Shown: piece after piece, positions 1-7,765 of the stretch | How positions within the stretch are numbered: position 1 is the stretch's first letter | How the letters are laid out: each line of letters begins with the position of its first letter | Source: a virus | Length of the DNA stretch: 64,000 nucleotides | IMG/VR virus record: IMGVR_UViG_3300049001_000044 | Span: 124,001 to 188,000 of that record | Strand: one strand, 5' to 3' | The notes under the pieces: generated by a model | What the model saw: the letters and a program-made list of their open reading frames with translations, nothing else | Told to the model about the DNA's origin: nothing | Database searches by the model: none | Made by a program: the position numbers and the translations under genes

Positions 1-709
1 CTTTCTTGAAGTCACCCTTCTGAATGCATTCCAGCAGACCAAACTTCCAGTCAGCGGCATCAGCACTCACATCCTTCGCACTTTGCAGTTTCTTGTTCTG
101 CACATTTTGGGACAGGAGCTGGATAGTCTTGCGAATGTCAGGGTAGCCAACAGCCACGTAATCGCACAGGATCAGAGGATCATATTCCACCTTTTCCGTG
201 TCCAGCATTTCTGCCATTCGCAGCGCAACCTTCTCTTGGTCAGGGGCTTTGAACGACACCTCTTGGAATCGGCTACGCAGCGGAGGGATGACCTTGTTGA
301 CGTAGTTGCAGGTGGCGATGTAGCGGCAGTTCTCCGAGCTGTCTTCGATCAGCGAACGAAGCAGAGCTTGTGCATCGAGCGAGAGGTAGTCGAACTCTTC
401 CAACTGAATCACTTTGAACTTACCCAGTGGGAAGGTCATTGCGAAGCCAACCGCCTTGTCACGAAGGGCTTCGATCTTTTCGTCCGAACATTTCAGCCTT
501 AACACATCAGACGGATCAATTTGCAGATCGTTGATGAGGGCTTTGGAGATGGTGGTCTTTCCGGTGCCTTGCACGCCGAACAACAGGAGATTGGGAAGAT
601 CACCGCTTGCTACGATGTTCTTGAAGAAGTTCTCTTGCTTATCGTCCTGAAAGATTACTTCAGCGATAGTCTTCGGGCGATAGCGTTCAACCCACAGCGA
701 TGTTTTCAT
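1..709 (-). CDS. 44: Clamp-loader large subunit, T4 gp44-like (partial, C-terminus off the window)
   Basis: The 236 visible residues read as an AAA+ ATPase. The N-terminus MKTSLWVERYRPKTIAEVI is typical of clamp-loader subunits. Walker A GVQGTGKTT is at residues 45-53, a Walker B-like segment QLEEFD follows, and an SRF motif (LRSRFQEVSF) matches the arginine-finger SRC box. In T4, gp44 with gp62 loads the gp45 sliding clamp for the replisome. The first ATG (709-707) follows an early-type promoter. The gene is cut at base 1. Confidence 0.93.
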   Translation of the reverse strand, partial: MKTSLWVERYRPKTIAEVIFQDDKQENFFKNIVASGDLPNLLLFGVQGTGKTTISKALINDLQIDPSDVLRLKCSDEKIEALRDKAVGFAMTFPLGKFKVIQLEEFDYLSLDAQALLRSLIEDSSENCRYIATCNYVNKVIPPLRSRFQEVSFKAPDQEKVALRMAEMLDTEKVEYDPLILCDYVAVGYPDIRKTIQLLSQNVQNKKLQSAKDVSADAADWKFGLLECIQKGDFKK

Positions 710-745
710 TTTGATCCTTTAAGTGACAGCGATACCTACCGTACT

Positions 746-774
746 ATTGTAGTACGGAGGCAATCAACTTTAAA
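746..774 (-). promoter_or_regulatory. Early promoter, sigma70-like
   Basis: Minus strand TTTAAA, 17 nt, TACAAT, placed before the clamp-loader gene. The -10 hexamer lies in a palindrome with 7-bp arms (740-746 and 750-756) around a TTG loop. Confidence 0.6.
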
Positions 775-780
775 CTTCAG

Positions 781-1188
781 TCAGTCTTTGCAGTCTTCGC
801 TGATGCGAGTAGGAGGGGTAGTGCCGAAGAACTCAGGATGCTTCGCGTAGTGCGCAGCTCGTTCTTGGTGGTCTTGCTCGAGGTAGGCCTGCAGCGCATT
901 CACAACGTGCTGCGTCTCGTGAGGGGACATGTGGTAGAAGAGAGTGTCGAGAAGCTTCTTCGCCATCTCCTTTGCATCCTCGCATGTCGCACTGATGCCT
1001 TGTTCAGCAAGTTGTTCAGTGCGCCATAGCCCGGCAAAGGAGTGGGTGATTGACTCATGCGAAGCATGCTCCACGATAAGATGAAAGCGCTCATTCTCTG
1101 TCCGATAGATGAGGTACTCTTCCTTGCCACGCCATGTGGGATTACCGTTCTCTTCGGCAAACTTTTCTAACGGTTGAAGGTCTGTCAT
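781..1188 (-). CDS. Hypothetical protein
   Basis: 135 residues, acidic and His-rich in the second half, with no motif I recognise. Its ATG overlaps the stop of the upstream microprotein gene (ATGA junction), which fixes the start. Last gene of an operon, followed by the promoter of the clamp-loader gene. Confidence 0.75.
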   Translation of the reverse strand: MTDLQPLEKFAEENGNPTWRGKEEYLIYRTENERFHLIVEHASHESITHSFAGLWRTEQLAEQGISATCEDAKEMAKKLLDTLFYHMSPHETQHVVNALQAYLEQDHQERAAHYAKHPEFFGTTPPTRISEDCKD

Positions 1189-1265
1189 TTCTTCTTCGGT
1201 GGTTTTGGGAACAACGTGCAGAGGATCATCGCCAGCACCATGATCACCATGGGATGGGAGTTCAT
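1185..1265 (-). CDS. 26-residue membrane microprotein
   Basis: Short frame of 26 residues: a hydrophobic segment (about residues 6-20) and a basic KPPKKK tail, suggesting a single inner-membrane anchor with a cytoplasmic tail. Both ends overlap neighbours by ATGA junctions, the main evidence that it is translated. No known function. Confidence 0.6.
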   Translation of the reverse strand: MNSHPMVIMVLAMILCTLFPKPPKKK

Positions 1266-1600
1266 TGATAGGTCTTCAGCCAGCGATTCAGGATTTTCTT
1301 GCACTCTCTAGCTTCTTCGCCCTTCCACGCCTGCATGTTGTTGAGCATGTACATGACTTGAGATTGAACACCTCTGATGCCGAACAGCTCACCATCCTCT
1401 CCTCGACTTTGGAAGGATTTCGTCATTGCATGGGCGTAGGTCAGAGCATAGGTGTTAACGCTTGCATTCAGCATGGCGATTCGAAGGGCGTCGATGACTT
1501 CCTTGGGCACCTTCGCCTTCGCAAGTTGCACGGCAAGTTCGTCGCTCATCATTGGGCCAGGGCCTTTGTTCTTGCCCTCTAGTAGTTCATTCACTTTCAT
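1262..1600 (-). CDS. Hypothetical protein
   Basis: 112 residues starting MKVNELLEGKNKG. A longer frame continues upstream, but the ATG at 1600 is preceded by GGAG at good spacing and lies just after the upstream gene's stop, so it is preferred. The middle is helical; no recognised domain. Confidence 0.75.
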   Translation of the reverse strand: MKVNELLEGKNKGPGPMMSDELAVQLAKAKVPKEVIDALRIAMLNASVNTYALTYAHAMTKSFQSRGEDGELFGIRGVQSQVMYMLNNMQAWKGEEARECKKILNRWLKTYQ

Positions 1601-1601
1601 G

Positions 1602-1811
1602 TTAGCTCCAGCATAGTCTGAGTTTGCGCTTGACGATCTCCACTCCGGCGATTTCACGTGGATCGATCCAAGCAATGTTCTGTTGGTCTTTCTTTGGCCA
1701 CTTGATGTTGTAGCCCTCTTCACCGAACTTCCAGTCGCGGACGTTCTTAGTGACGATGGTGCCACCACCTTTCAGGATAATTCGTAGGTCGTGCAGCTCT
1801 TCAAACTTCAT
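1602..1811 (-). CDS. Hypothetical small protein
   Basis: 69 residues, beta-rich and basic at the C-terminus (KRKLRLCWS), with several Trp residues and a GGGT turn, like a small SH3-type barrel. Function unknown. Follows the large membrane protein gene in the same operon. Confidence 0.7.
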   Translation of the reverse strand: MKFEELHDLRIILKGGGTIVTKNVRDWKFGEEGYNIKWPKKDQQNIAWIDPREIAGVEIVKRKLRLCWS

Positions 1812-1820
1812 CTTGTCCTC

Positions 1821-3173
1821 TTATTTTGGATTGCCTACAACGACGGGATCAGCTTGAGCTGGCTCTTCGATGTAGTGGTTACGCAGTCTAACGGAATGGT
1901 TGGAAAGCGTGGTGTTGTCGGTAACGATGTCAGCATTGTAGGTGCTTACATCTTCAAGCGCACTACGTGGAGTGGACAGAGCGATGACATCGCGGCCGTC
2001 TTTCTCTTTCATAGTGATGCGAGGCGATGGAGTTGTCGGTTGTACAACTGCTTCTTCCTCGTGCGAGCTTTGGAGGTCTTCTTCCGGAGTGCACGCGTTG
2101 CATGGGACATAGACACCAGGGCCAACGTGGTGGTCACCATCACCGCCGCAGTAGGCGCAGTCTGGATCTTGTGCAGGTGTTTGAAGCTCCTCTACAGGAA
2201 CCAACTCCATCTGGTCAGCGGTGATTGTCGGCTTGATTTCGGCATAACCGTGTGGATTCTCAGCGATTGCTTCCTTCACTGCTTCAGCGCGCTTAGCTTC
2301 TTCATAGGCCTCTTGCTCAGCGACAAGCTCGCCTACGATGCGATCACGATCTTCCTTGGTGAAGCCGAAGTCTTCGTACACCTTGTCGATGTCTTTCTCT
2401 GAGTGAGTGTCGAACTCAGGCCCATAATTGAAGGTCTTGCCGCCCACATTGATATGCTCCATCATCTGGCTAGGCTGGGCTACTTGTTCCTTCTTCTTGC
2501 GATTCAGTTCAAGGAGAAAGTTACCTGCGATGAGTAGCGAGATAGCAAGAGGGTCGAACACAATCATGATGGTGAGGATGACCCACTTCACTGCTTCTTC
2601 AGGCGTGGTGTTGAAGGCCTTCGCAACATACATGATTGGACCGACGTGAAGCTCTTTGTCGATGTTCTTGATTTTGAGATCAGGCAGTTCCGTGTCGATC
2701 TCAGCCAACCGACCGTTCACACGATTGACTTCAGGGCCAAACTGCTTGATGAGCTGAGTACGACCACGAACGTTGTTGTCCGCGACCTTTGCAATCTGCG
2801 CGTCGATTTCTTCCTTGCGCTTTTGCAGTCTTCCCTTCTCTTCTTCAAGGGTTTGGATTTTGATGGCTTGTGTACCAGTGTCGGCGATCGCCTTTTGGAA
2901 TTCTCCTGATAGGAAGCCAAAAGCACCCGCCGATGTGATGCTTACGAGGACGATGGTGGCCAACGTCATGTACACCTTCATAGGCCACTTGATCGAAGAC
3001 CAGTGTTTGTACAGGAACGAAACGGCCATCACCTTCCCGTAATCAAGCGCAACGGATAGGACGATCACGACAGGGCTTGCTGCAAAGATTGCAGACAGGC
3101 CAACAACGGATACGTAAGTACCGATGCCTTCGATGCCGAAGGCGGCTAGGAATACGAGAAAGGCGAATAGCAT
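1821..3173 (-). CDS. Membrane protein with coiled coil and DnaJ-like zinc motif
   Basis: 450 residues. Three hydrophobic segments lie near residues 1-50 and 70-90, then a charged coiled coil (about 100-170) and another hydrophobic stretch near 195-220. The C-terminal half is long and acidic, holding CAYCGGDGDHH followed by PCNAC, a CxxCxGxG...CxxC pattern like one DnaJ zinc centre. Probably an inner-membrane protein with a cytoplasmic zinc-binding tail. No clear ribosome site precedes the ATG; the gene follows the GroES-like gene closely. Function unknown. Confidence 0.75.
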   Translation of the reverse strand: MLFAFLVFLAAFGIEGIGTYVSVVGLSAIFAASPVVIVLSVALDYGKVMAVSFLYKHWSSIKWPMKVYMTLATIVLVSITSAGAFGFLSGEFQKAIADTGTQAIKIQTLEEEKGRLQKRKEEIDAQIAKVADNNVRGRTQLIKQFGPEVNRVNGRLAEIDTELPDLKIKNIDKELHVGPIMYVAKAFNTTPEEAVKWVILTIMIVFDPLAISLLIAGNFLLELNRKKKEQVAQPSQMMEHINVGGKTFNYGPEFDTHSEKDIDKVYEDFGFTKEDRDRIVGELVAEQEAYEEAKRAEAVKEAIAENPHGYAEIKPTITADQMELVPVEELQTPAQDPDCAYCGGDGDHHVGPGVYVPCNACTPEEDLQSSHEEEAVVQPTTPSPRITMKEKDGRDVIALSTPRSALEDVSTYNADIVTDNTTLSNHSVRLRNHYIEEPAQADPVVVGNPK

Positions 3174-3181
3174 ATATGTGA

Positions 3182-3499
3182 TTAGTAGGCGTAGGTATCT
3201 TCAACGCTTGCGCCAAGAGCGCAAACTTGCTTTTCATCTGACTTCCAAAGGCGTGTGCCACCTTCGTTGAAGCCAGTGGTCCACTTGCCCGCTTCGATCA
3301 GAACGTAATCACCAACGTTGAAGTCCTTGACGTCTGGACCTACAGCGAACACCTTACCCCAACGAGCGTACTGCCCTTGAGAAAGGATGTCTTGGTTGGT
3401 GAGGATGAAGCCAAACTTGCTCTTCTCGATGAATAGACCCTCAGCGGTGTCATTCACAAATTCGAACAAGAAGCTGTCATGTAGCGGATTAAGCGACAT
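3182..3499 (-). CDS. GroES-like co-chaperonin
   Basis: 105 residues beginning MSLNPLHDSFLFEF, with the Hsp10-like run WGKVFAVGPDVKDFNVGDYV and then EAGKWTT. This matches the GroES beta-barrel pattern. T4 gp31 replaces GroES so the host GroEL can fold the major capsid protein; a similar role is inferred here. The mobile loop is only partly recognisable. Confidence 0.7.
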   Translation of the reverse strand: MSLNPLHDSFLFEFVNDTAEGLFIEKSKFGFILTNQDILSQGQYARWGKVFAVGPDVKDFNVGDYVLIEAGKWTTGFNEGGTRLWKSDEKQVCALGASVEDTYAY

Positions 3500-3520
3500 T
3501 GTAACTCCTATGGGATGAAC

Positions 3521-3772
3521 TTATTCAGCGTCGACGCCGTCATCAAGAGCGGCTTCGGATTCTGCGATACCTTCCTGTGCTAGGAATAGTGCAGAGACAG
3601 CAGATGATTGTTGAGGTTGTACTTGCTTAGTGCGGATGCCATCCTTTTCATCGATGAAACGGCGGCGATCATCAACACCGACTGGTACTGGCGTGGTCGC
3701 CAGTTGCTGCTTGATTGCGAGGACGTCAAAGTCGACGAATTGGCCGCGTGCACTGCGTGCTTTTCTGCTCAT
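3521..3772 (-). CDS. Hypothetical late protein
   Basis: 83 residues from ATG 3772 (MSRKARSARGQFVDFD). A longer frame exists, but this start has a late promoter about 65 nt upstream. The basic N-terminus followed by VDFDVLAIKQQL looks like a conserved small protein of T4-like phages whose function I cannot name. Confidence 0.75.
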   Translation of the reverse strand: MSRKARSARGQFVDFDVLAIKQQLATTPVPVGVDDRRRFIDEKDGIRTKQVQPQQSSAVSALFLAQEGIAESEAALDDGVDAE

Positions 3773-3801
3773 AAGTGAGTTCTCCGAAAAAGGGAATATG
3801 G

Positions 3802-3809
3802 GATAAATA
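3802..3809 (+). promoter_or_regulatory. Late-promoter-like motif on the plus strand
   Basis: GATAAATA on the plus strand, close to the minus-strand late promoter at 3838. No convincing plus-strand gene follows, so it may be fortuitous or drive antisense RNA. Confidence 0.3.
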
Positions 3810-3837
3810 TATAGGTTGCGTTGCAACTCGACAACCG

Positions 3838-3845
3838 TATTTATC
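3838..3845 (-). promoter_or_regulatory. T4-type late promoter
   Basis: Minus strand GATAAATA, one mismatch from the T4 late -10 element TATAAATA, about 65 nt upstream of the gene starting at 3772. Confidence 0.65.
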
Positions 3846-3874
3846 GCCACCCCGGCGAGACTCACTTTCAACAG

Positions 3875-4141
3875 TCAGGACAGAAGTTTCAATCCTTCTC
3901 TTTCGATCCAAAGGGCTAGATCGACGGCATTGTAGATGCGTTCGCCACTCGGAAGGATGATGACGAAGCCATGACCTGTAGGATTGAGCTTACCTCGTCC
4001 CATCTTCATCGTAGTATGTGCATCAACGTGCTCATCATACGGAATCATCTGGCTTTTCAGAAGGGCAGTGACCGCGATGTAATCGAAGTTCTCATTGCCC
4101 TCCTTCATGCTGAAGATGGTTGCTCTACGAGCGATGATCAT
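3875..4141 (-). CDS. Hypothetical protein
   Basis: 88 residues from an ATG that overlaps the stop of the zinc-knuckle gene (ATGA). Begins MIIARRATIFSMKEG. No recognised domain; mixed alpha/beta composition. Confidence 0.7.
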   Translation of the reverse strand: MIIARRATIFSMKEGNENFDYIAVTALLKSQMIPYDEHVDAHTTMKMGRGKLNPTGHGFVIILPSGERIYNAVDLALWIEREGLKLLS

Positions 4142-4224
4142 CGCGTCTTTCCTCTCCAAGGGCAGTTAGCAGGAGAGTGACCGTTGCCACCACATAAGGT
4201 GCACACATGGGTGTAATTAGTCAT
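4138..4224 (-). CDS. 28-residue CCHC zinc-knuckle microprotein
   Basis: The whole protein is one zinc knuckle: CTLCGGNGHSPANC fits C-x2-C-x4-H-x4-C exactly, followed by a basic tail (PWRGKTR). Such knuckles bind single-stranded nucleic acid in retroviral nucleocapsid and cellular RNA-binding proteins. It overlaps the DnaE-like gene upstream and the next gene downstream by ATGA, supporting translation. Confidence 0.7.
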   Translation of the reverse strand: MTNYTHVCTLCGGNGHSPANCPWRGKTR

Positions 4225-4729
4225 GGTAGAACTCCGATGCAGGAATTGCGTACTTAACAGGATCCACTTCGTGGACACCAATGAGGTGGAGAACAAGTGA
4301 GGCGCAAGAGGAACCCCTACCTACGCCCCACAGTTGGTTCTTGGAACGAAGAGTGTCGATGATGTAGATGAGTGTCTTGAAAATGCTGCCAAGACCGCGA
4401 GTGCGAATCTCCAGCAACTCTTCCATTGCCCTTATCACATACTTCTCACCCTTCTTATGAGCTCGATCCAAGATGTACTCATCCAAATCCATGGTCTGGT
4501 ACTTCATGGGGATATCCCATGCGAAGCTTAGCTCTTCGTTCGCCTGCTTACCTGCGTGAATCACTTCCTCAAAGTCGACCAGGTTGAACTGCTTCACGTC
4601 TTCATTCATGTGAGTGACGACGATCTGAGACGGAGAAACTCCGTGAAGCAGCAGTTCAGGCACCTTCTCAGGTTCTACTTCGTTGGCGCCGTCGAACCAC
4701 AGGGTTCGATCATTGAGGATTGTTTTCAT
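4217..4729 (-). CDS. DNA polymerase III alpha (DnaE)-like fragment
   Basis: 170 residues. The C-terminal third carries WGVGRGSSCASLVLHLIG followed by VHEVDPVKY, which aligns with the bacterial DnaE signature GPGRGSxAGSLVxYxLxITDxDPL. The preceding helix EELLEIRTRGLGSIF also fits. The protein stops just where DnaE continues to its catalytic aspartates, so no polymerase activity is expected. The N-terminal 60 residues look phage-specific. It may be a replisome-binding or regulatory relic. Confidence 0.7.
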   Translation of the reverse strand: MKTILNDRTLWFDGANEVEPEKVPELLLHGVSPSQIVVTHMNEDVKQFNLVDFEEVIHAGKQANEELSFAWDIPMKYQTMDLDEYILDRAHKKGEKYVIRAMEELLEIRTRGLGSIFKTLIYIIDTLRSKNQLWGVGRGSSCASLVLHLIGVHEVDPVKYAIPASEFYHD

Positions 4730-4904
4730 ACTTGATAGCGGAGGGATCGACGCAGTAGGATCGCTTGTTTCGCTGCATCATGATGCCATGCTTGGCATCA
4801 CATTTGGCTTTGAGCTCGGAGATTTTGGTGGCAGAATCCCATACACAATATGGGAGTGCCACCATCATCGCGGCTACTCCAAGAAGAAGCAGCTTGTCTT
4901 TCAT
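4710..4904 (-). CDS. Small membrane or exported protein
   Basis: 64 residues. MKDKLLLLGVAAMMVALPYC is a signal peptide or membrane anchor, followed by a short soluble part with two cysteines that could form a disulfide. Overlaps both neighbours. Confidence 0.65.
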   Translation of the reverse strand: MKDKLLLLGVAAMMVALPYCVWDSATKISELKAKCDAKHGIMMQRNKRSYCVDPSAIKYENNPQ

Positions 4905-5137
4905 TTCATGCCAAGGGTGTGGGCTGCGAGCTTGGATAGCACCGTCGCTGGTACTTCGATATGCGGAGCTTCAGGGACGAACAAGACGTCGCCCCATTTG
5001 CCGGTCTCCAGGAAGGTCTTGACGGATTCGCGGTGTTTCTTATTGCGAGGATTGAAGATAACCCGGGTAGGCAGGGCCTTAGTCAGGATTTTAGCTTGCT
5101 TGGCAGTATCAAAGATTTGGTCAACGATGGTTTGCAT
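4901..5137 (-). CDS. Hypothetical protein
   Basis: 78 residues, basic in the middle (NPRNKKHRESVK). No recognised domain. First gene after the early-type promoter at 5169-5197. Confidence 0.7.
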   Translation of the reverse strand: MQTIVDQIFDTAKQAKILTKALPTRVIFNPRNKKHRESVKTFLETGKWGDVLFVPEAPHIEVPATVLSKLAAHTLGMK

Positions 5138-5168
5138 ATTCAGCTCCAGTAAAATTCAACGTAAGGCT

Positions 5169-5197
5169 ATTTTACTACGTCAGACGAGCTTCAAAAA
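5169..5197 (-). promoter_or_regulatory. Early promoter
   Basis: Minus strand TTTTTG, 17 nt, TAAAAT, ahead of the gene at 5137. Matches the shared early pattern AGTTTNNN...TANAAT. Confidence 0.55.
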
Positions 5198-5198
5198 C

Positions 5199-5804
5199 TC
5201 ACACGTTGAAGATAGTCGTCAGTCCCACGACGAGTCCTGCAGCAGCGCAGATACCGGCGGCGACATAGTTCGTGGTCACAATGTCATCATCGACTCGTGC
5301 ACTTTTCACGCGCTTACGCCTCCACGCATTGAATGGACCCTCCACATACTCGTACTCAACAGTACCGTACTTGTTCTTCAGAACCAGGTAGAGAGCCACG
5401 CTCAGGAAAGTCAGGAGCAAGAAGATGCCCACTACGAGGTGGATGATCGCACCGCCCATCACCTTGAAGATGACGATGCCCATAGTGATCTTGCCCAGCG
5501 GGGTCTGGACGAAGTCGTTTGCCGCCACACCGATCTCTTTCGCGGCAGATACTGCAGCCTTTCCCATGTTGGCGCCCAGTTCACCCCATGCGGTGGCTTC
5601 GTTGCGGACGGTGGCTGAGATATTGGTGGTGCTTGTTGCCTGTTTCTGCAGTTCGGTGGCTTGCGCCATCAGTTGGGTCTTCTGCTCGGGAGTCAGCTTG
5701 CTCACATCGATCGAGCTGATATCGGATGCGCTCACAGCAGGAACTGCAAAGGCGGGGGTTACGAATGTTGCCAGAAGTGCCAGGGCGGCGAGGAACTTTT
5801 TCAT
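5199..5804 (-). CDS. Exported multi-pass membrane protein
   Basis: 201 residues from ATG 5804, chosen for its signal peptide (MKKFLAALALLATFVTPAFA) and the upstream AAGGAA. A Ser/Thr/Gln-rich soluble part follows, then two hydrophobic segments (about 110-150), a basic loop (RRKRVK) and a last hydrophobic segment at the C-terminus. Function unknown. Confidence 0.7.
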   Translation of the reverse strand: MKKFLAALALLATFVTPAFAVPAVSASDISSIDVSKLTPEQKTQLMAQATELQKQATSTTNISATVRNEATAWGELGANMGKAAVSAAKEIGVAANDFVQTPLGKITMGIVIFKVMGGAIIHLVVGIFLLLTFLSVALYLVLKNKYGTVEYEYVEGPFNAWRRKRVKSARVDDDIVTTNYVAAGICAAAGLVVGLTTIFNV

Positions 5805-5838
5805 GCTTTTCCTTTCAGGGTGGTTTGGAATGTTGTGC

Positions 5839-6123
5839 TTATCGGCCTGCTTTCGCTGCAGCTTGGCGAATGGCCTTGGCTTCCTTCTTGTTCGGCACGT
5901 GCTCACGGGTAGCGAGGATTGCTTTGACGCGATTACGGAGACCACCGATGATGTAGTTCTCATCCCGCTCTGCTTGGGTCAGCACCTCATCGCCGCAGTG
6001 GGATGGGCAGCCACAGCGGTTCATCCCACTGTAGGTGGAGTCGCGGAGGGTCATGAGAGCACGAGTCGTCAGACCTTCCAGTTCTTGGGTGCTCTTGTTC
6101 AGATATGCGTGTGCGTTTATCAT
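5839..6123 (-). CDS. Hypothetical Cys-containing protein
   Basis: 94 residues with CGCPSHCG in the middle, possibly a metal site, and a basic Ala-rich C-terminal helix. Its ATG overlaps the stop of the lipoprotein gene upstream. Confidence 0.65.
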   Translation of the reverse strand: MINAHAYLNKSTQELEGLTTRALMTLRDSTYSGMNRCGCPSHCGDEVLTQAERDENYIIGGLRNRVKAILATREHVPNKKEAKAIRQAAAKAGR

Positions 6124-6398
6124 TCGTTTTCGTCCTTATCTTTTTGGCAGGGGATGTTCTTACCCTCGATGTCTTGTTGAGGAGACAGATTATTTCCATG
6201 CTCCAGGTAGGTCACACCATCAATGCACTGCTTGAAGACGGTGTAGGCACCTGGGGCTTCGTAGTTCCTCGCAATGCGAAACATGAAGTCAGGATGATCA
6301 AGCTTACGCTGTTCCTCCTTCATCTTCACATACTCTTCTTGCGAGGGGCCACAGGCCGAGAGTGAGGCGGCCATTAAAACCAGTAGTGCGTACTTCAT
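6120..6398 (-). CDS. Lipoprotein
   Basis: 92 residues with a lipoprotein signal, lipobox LSAC at residues 13-16, then a charged mature part with two more cysteines. Adjacent to a second lipoprotein gene. T4-like phages often encode envelope lipoproteins for superinfection exclusion; that role is only a guess here. Confidence 0.7.
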   Translation of the reverse strand: MKYALLVLMAASLSACGPSQEEYVKMKEEQRKLDHPDFMFRIARNYEAPGAYTVFKQCIDGVTYLEHGNNLSPQQDIEGKNIPCQKDKDENE

Positions 6399-6685
6399 TT
6401 GACTTCCGTGTTGGTGCAGGCGGTTGGCAGGCCAGTGGTTGGGTTCAGATGCTGGGTGATGTTCTCGCCAAAGGTGACGAATTGAGCACCATCAACACAG
6501 AGGATTCGAACCGAGACGTTCAGGAAATCATTGTCGCCCGAGAACATACGAGCAGTGACGTTGATCTTCTGTTTGCCAGCAGCGGTCACGGGATGATCGC
6601 CTTTCTTCGCAGTGTTGGGTTCCTTACTACTGCATGCGGCGAGGGCAACAGCAAGAAGGCTGAGGATGAGCAGGGACTTTTTCAT
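6395..6685 (-). CDS. Lipoprotein
   Basis: 96 residues with signal peptide and lipobox LAAC (residues 15-18). The mature part is beta-rich with two further cysteines. Translationally coupled to the dCMP deaminase upstream and the lipoprotein downstream by ATGA overlaps. Confidence 0.7.
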   Translation of the reverse strand: MKKSLLILSLLAVALAACSSKEPNTAKKGDHPVTAAGKQKINVTARMFSGDNDFLNVSVRILCVDGAQFVTFGENITQHLNPTTGLPTACTNTEVK

Positions 6686-7185
6686 TTCTTCTCCGGGATG
6701 TGGTCAACTTTTACACCGTACTTTCGGAGCAGCTCGATGCCATCCTTGATACGGTATTCACGACGATAAACAACTCTTGTGATCTTGGCCTGCACGATCA
6801 GCTTGGCGCACTCAGGACATGGAGAGTCCGTCACGTAGAGGGTACCACCCTGTGCACCAATGCCACCATTTTCAGTGATCTTGAGGAGGGCGTTGGACTC
6901 GGCATGCAGCACGTCTGGCTTAGTCCTCAGCACTTTGCTTGGTGGACCACCTATACCATCTTGGCCATCATAGCCTTCTGGCATTGTGTAGTACTCGCAC
7001 ACATCATCAGCGGCTCCAGACGGCATGCCGTTGTAACCATCACTGATGATTTGCTTGTCCTTGACGATCAAGGCGCCGACCTGGAGACGATTTGCTTTCG
7101 AGCGATGAGCCCACACTTCAGCCATCTGAAGATAGGCCTCGTCTAAGTCGATGCGATTTGGATTGGTTGTGAGTTTGGTGTACAT
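6682..7185 (-). CDS. cd: dCMP deaminase
   Basis: 167 residues from ATG 7185. Zinc-dependent deaminase motifs are clear: HAESNAL (zinc His and catalytic Glu) and SPCPECAK (two zinc cysteines). It converts dCMP to dUMP for dTTP synthesis and fits the phage's ribonucleotide reductase genes. The start lies inside a 29-nt palindrome, only 5 nt after a TACAAT hexamer, so the message may be leaderless; no Shine-Dalgarno is visible. A TTG at 7212 is a less likely start. Confidence 0.9.
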   Translation of the reverse strand: MYTKLTTNPNRIDLDEAYLQMAEVWAHRSKANRLQVGALIVKDKQIISDGYNGMPSGAADDVCEYYTMPEGYDGQDGIGGPPSKVLRTKPDVLHAESNALLKITENGGIGAQGGTLYVTDSPCPECAKLIVQAKITRVVYRREYRIKDGIELLRKYGVKVDHIPEKK

Positions 7186-7207
7186 GAAGTATTGTACTTC
7201 ATGTACA
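7179..7207. promoter_or_regulatory. Perfect palindrome over promoter and start of the dCMP deaminase gene
   Basis: 13-bp arms at 7179-7191 and 7195-7207 around a TTG loop. It contains TACAAT (minus, 7191-7196) and the ATG at 7185. Upstream TTTCAT lies 16 nt from the -10. Could be an operator or an mRNA hairpin. Confidence 0.6.
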
Positions 7208-7225
7208 TTCAAATGAAATCTTCGT

Positions 7226-7564
7226 TCAGTGGTAAACCCTCGCGACCTTCACCTCTTCTTCGGGGTCAATGCCTCGATCGCTCTCGATCTCCCTAATCAC
7301 TTGACGAATGGCCTGGAAGAGTTCAGGTGAGCCCTGATCGAGCTTCTCGGTCAGGATATTGTAGAGGGCTTCTTGGATGATGCCGTGATCGCCAGCACAA
7401 TCGAAGTAGGTTTGGAAGTTTGTTGATTCGCCGTTCTCATCGAGAGGATCTGCGGCCGAGATCAAAAGTACAGCACGGTCTGTTTCAAAGTCCCCATCGA
7501 TTTCAGAAATGATGGGATCGACTGCTTCTTGCAGTTCTTGGAGGAGGGTATCGTCGGTGGTCAT
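7226..7564 (-). CDS. Hypothetical acidic protein
   Basis: 112 residues. The ATG at 7564 is chosen because AGGAG lies 6 nt upstream; an ATG at 7597 has no such site. Strongly acidic and helical, with no recognised domain. Confidence 0.7.
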   Translation of the reverse strand: MTTDDTLLQELQEAVDPIISEIDGDFETDRAVLLISAADPLDENGESTNFQTYFDCAGDHGIIQEALYNILTEKLDQGSPELFQAIRQVIREIESDRGIDPEEEVKVARVYH

Positions 7565-7603
7565 GTGCTGCTCCTGAGATGAAGGTTGGACATTCATCTC
7601 TAT

Positions 7604-7765
7604 TTAACCCTCGCGAGGTGATCGGTAATGGAACGGGTTCGATGTTTTGTCCAGGATGCGCACACTTTGCTGCAGCTTCTCCACGTGCTGGGCTTGTTCT
7701 TGGATCAGCTCTTCCAGGGTTTCCACATTGTAGAACTTCTTCAGTTGTTCGATATCATGTTGCAC
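7604..7765 (-). CDS. 53-residue coiled-coil protein (GTG start)
   Basis: A GTG with TTAGGAG seven bases upstream opens a 53-residue frame with heptad-like leucines (EQLKKFYNVETLEELIQEQ). Predicted coiled coil with a short basic tail. First gene after the promoter at 7795-7823. Confidence 0.6.
   Translation of the reverse strand: MQHDIEQLKKFYNVETLEELIQEQAQHVEKLQQSVRILDKTSNPFHYRSPREG

Noticed and set aside
1262-1768. 168-residue extension of the gene at 1600
   Set aside because: The extension overlaps the 1602-1811 gene, lacks a ribosome site, and its residues look random; ATG 1600 is preferred.
3802-3960. Plus-strand gene driven by the late-like motif at 3802
   Set aside because: The plus-strand frame begins before the motif, lies opposite a real gene, and shows no homology.
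4683-5618. Plus-strand open frame
   Set aside because: Crosses three overlapping minus-strand genes and an early promoter; composition typical of a shadow frame.
5805-5963. N-terminal extension of the exported protein at 5804
   Set aside because: It would bury an obvious signal peptide and overlaps the next gene; ATG 5804 has its own ribosome site.
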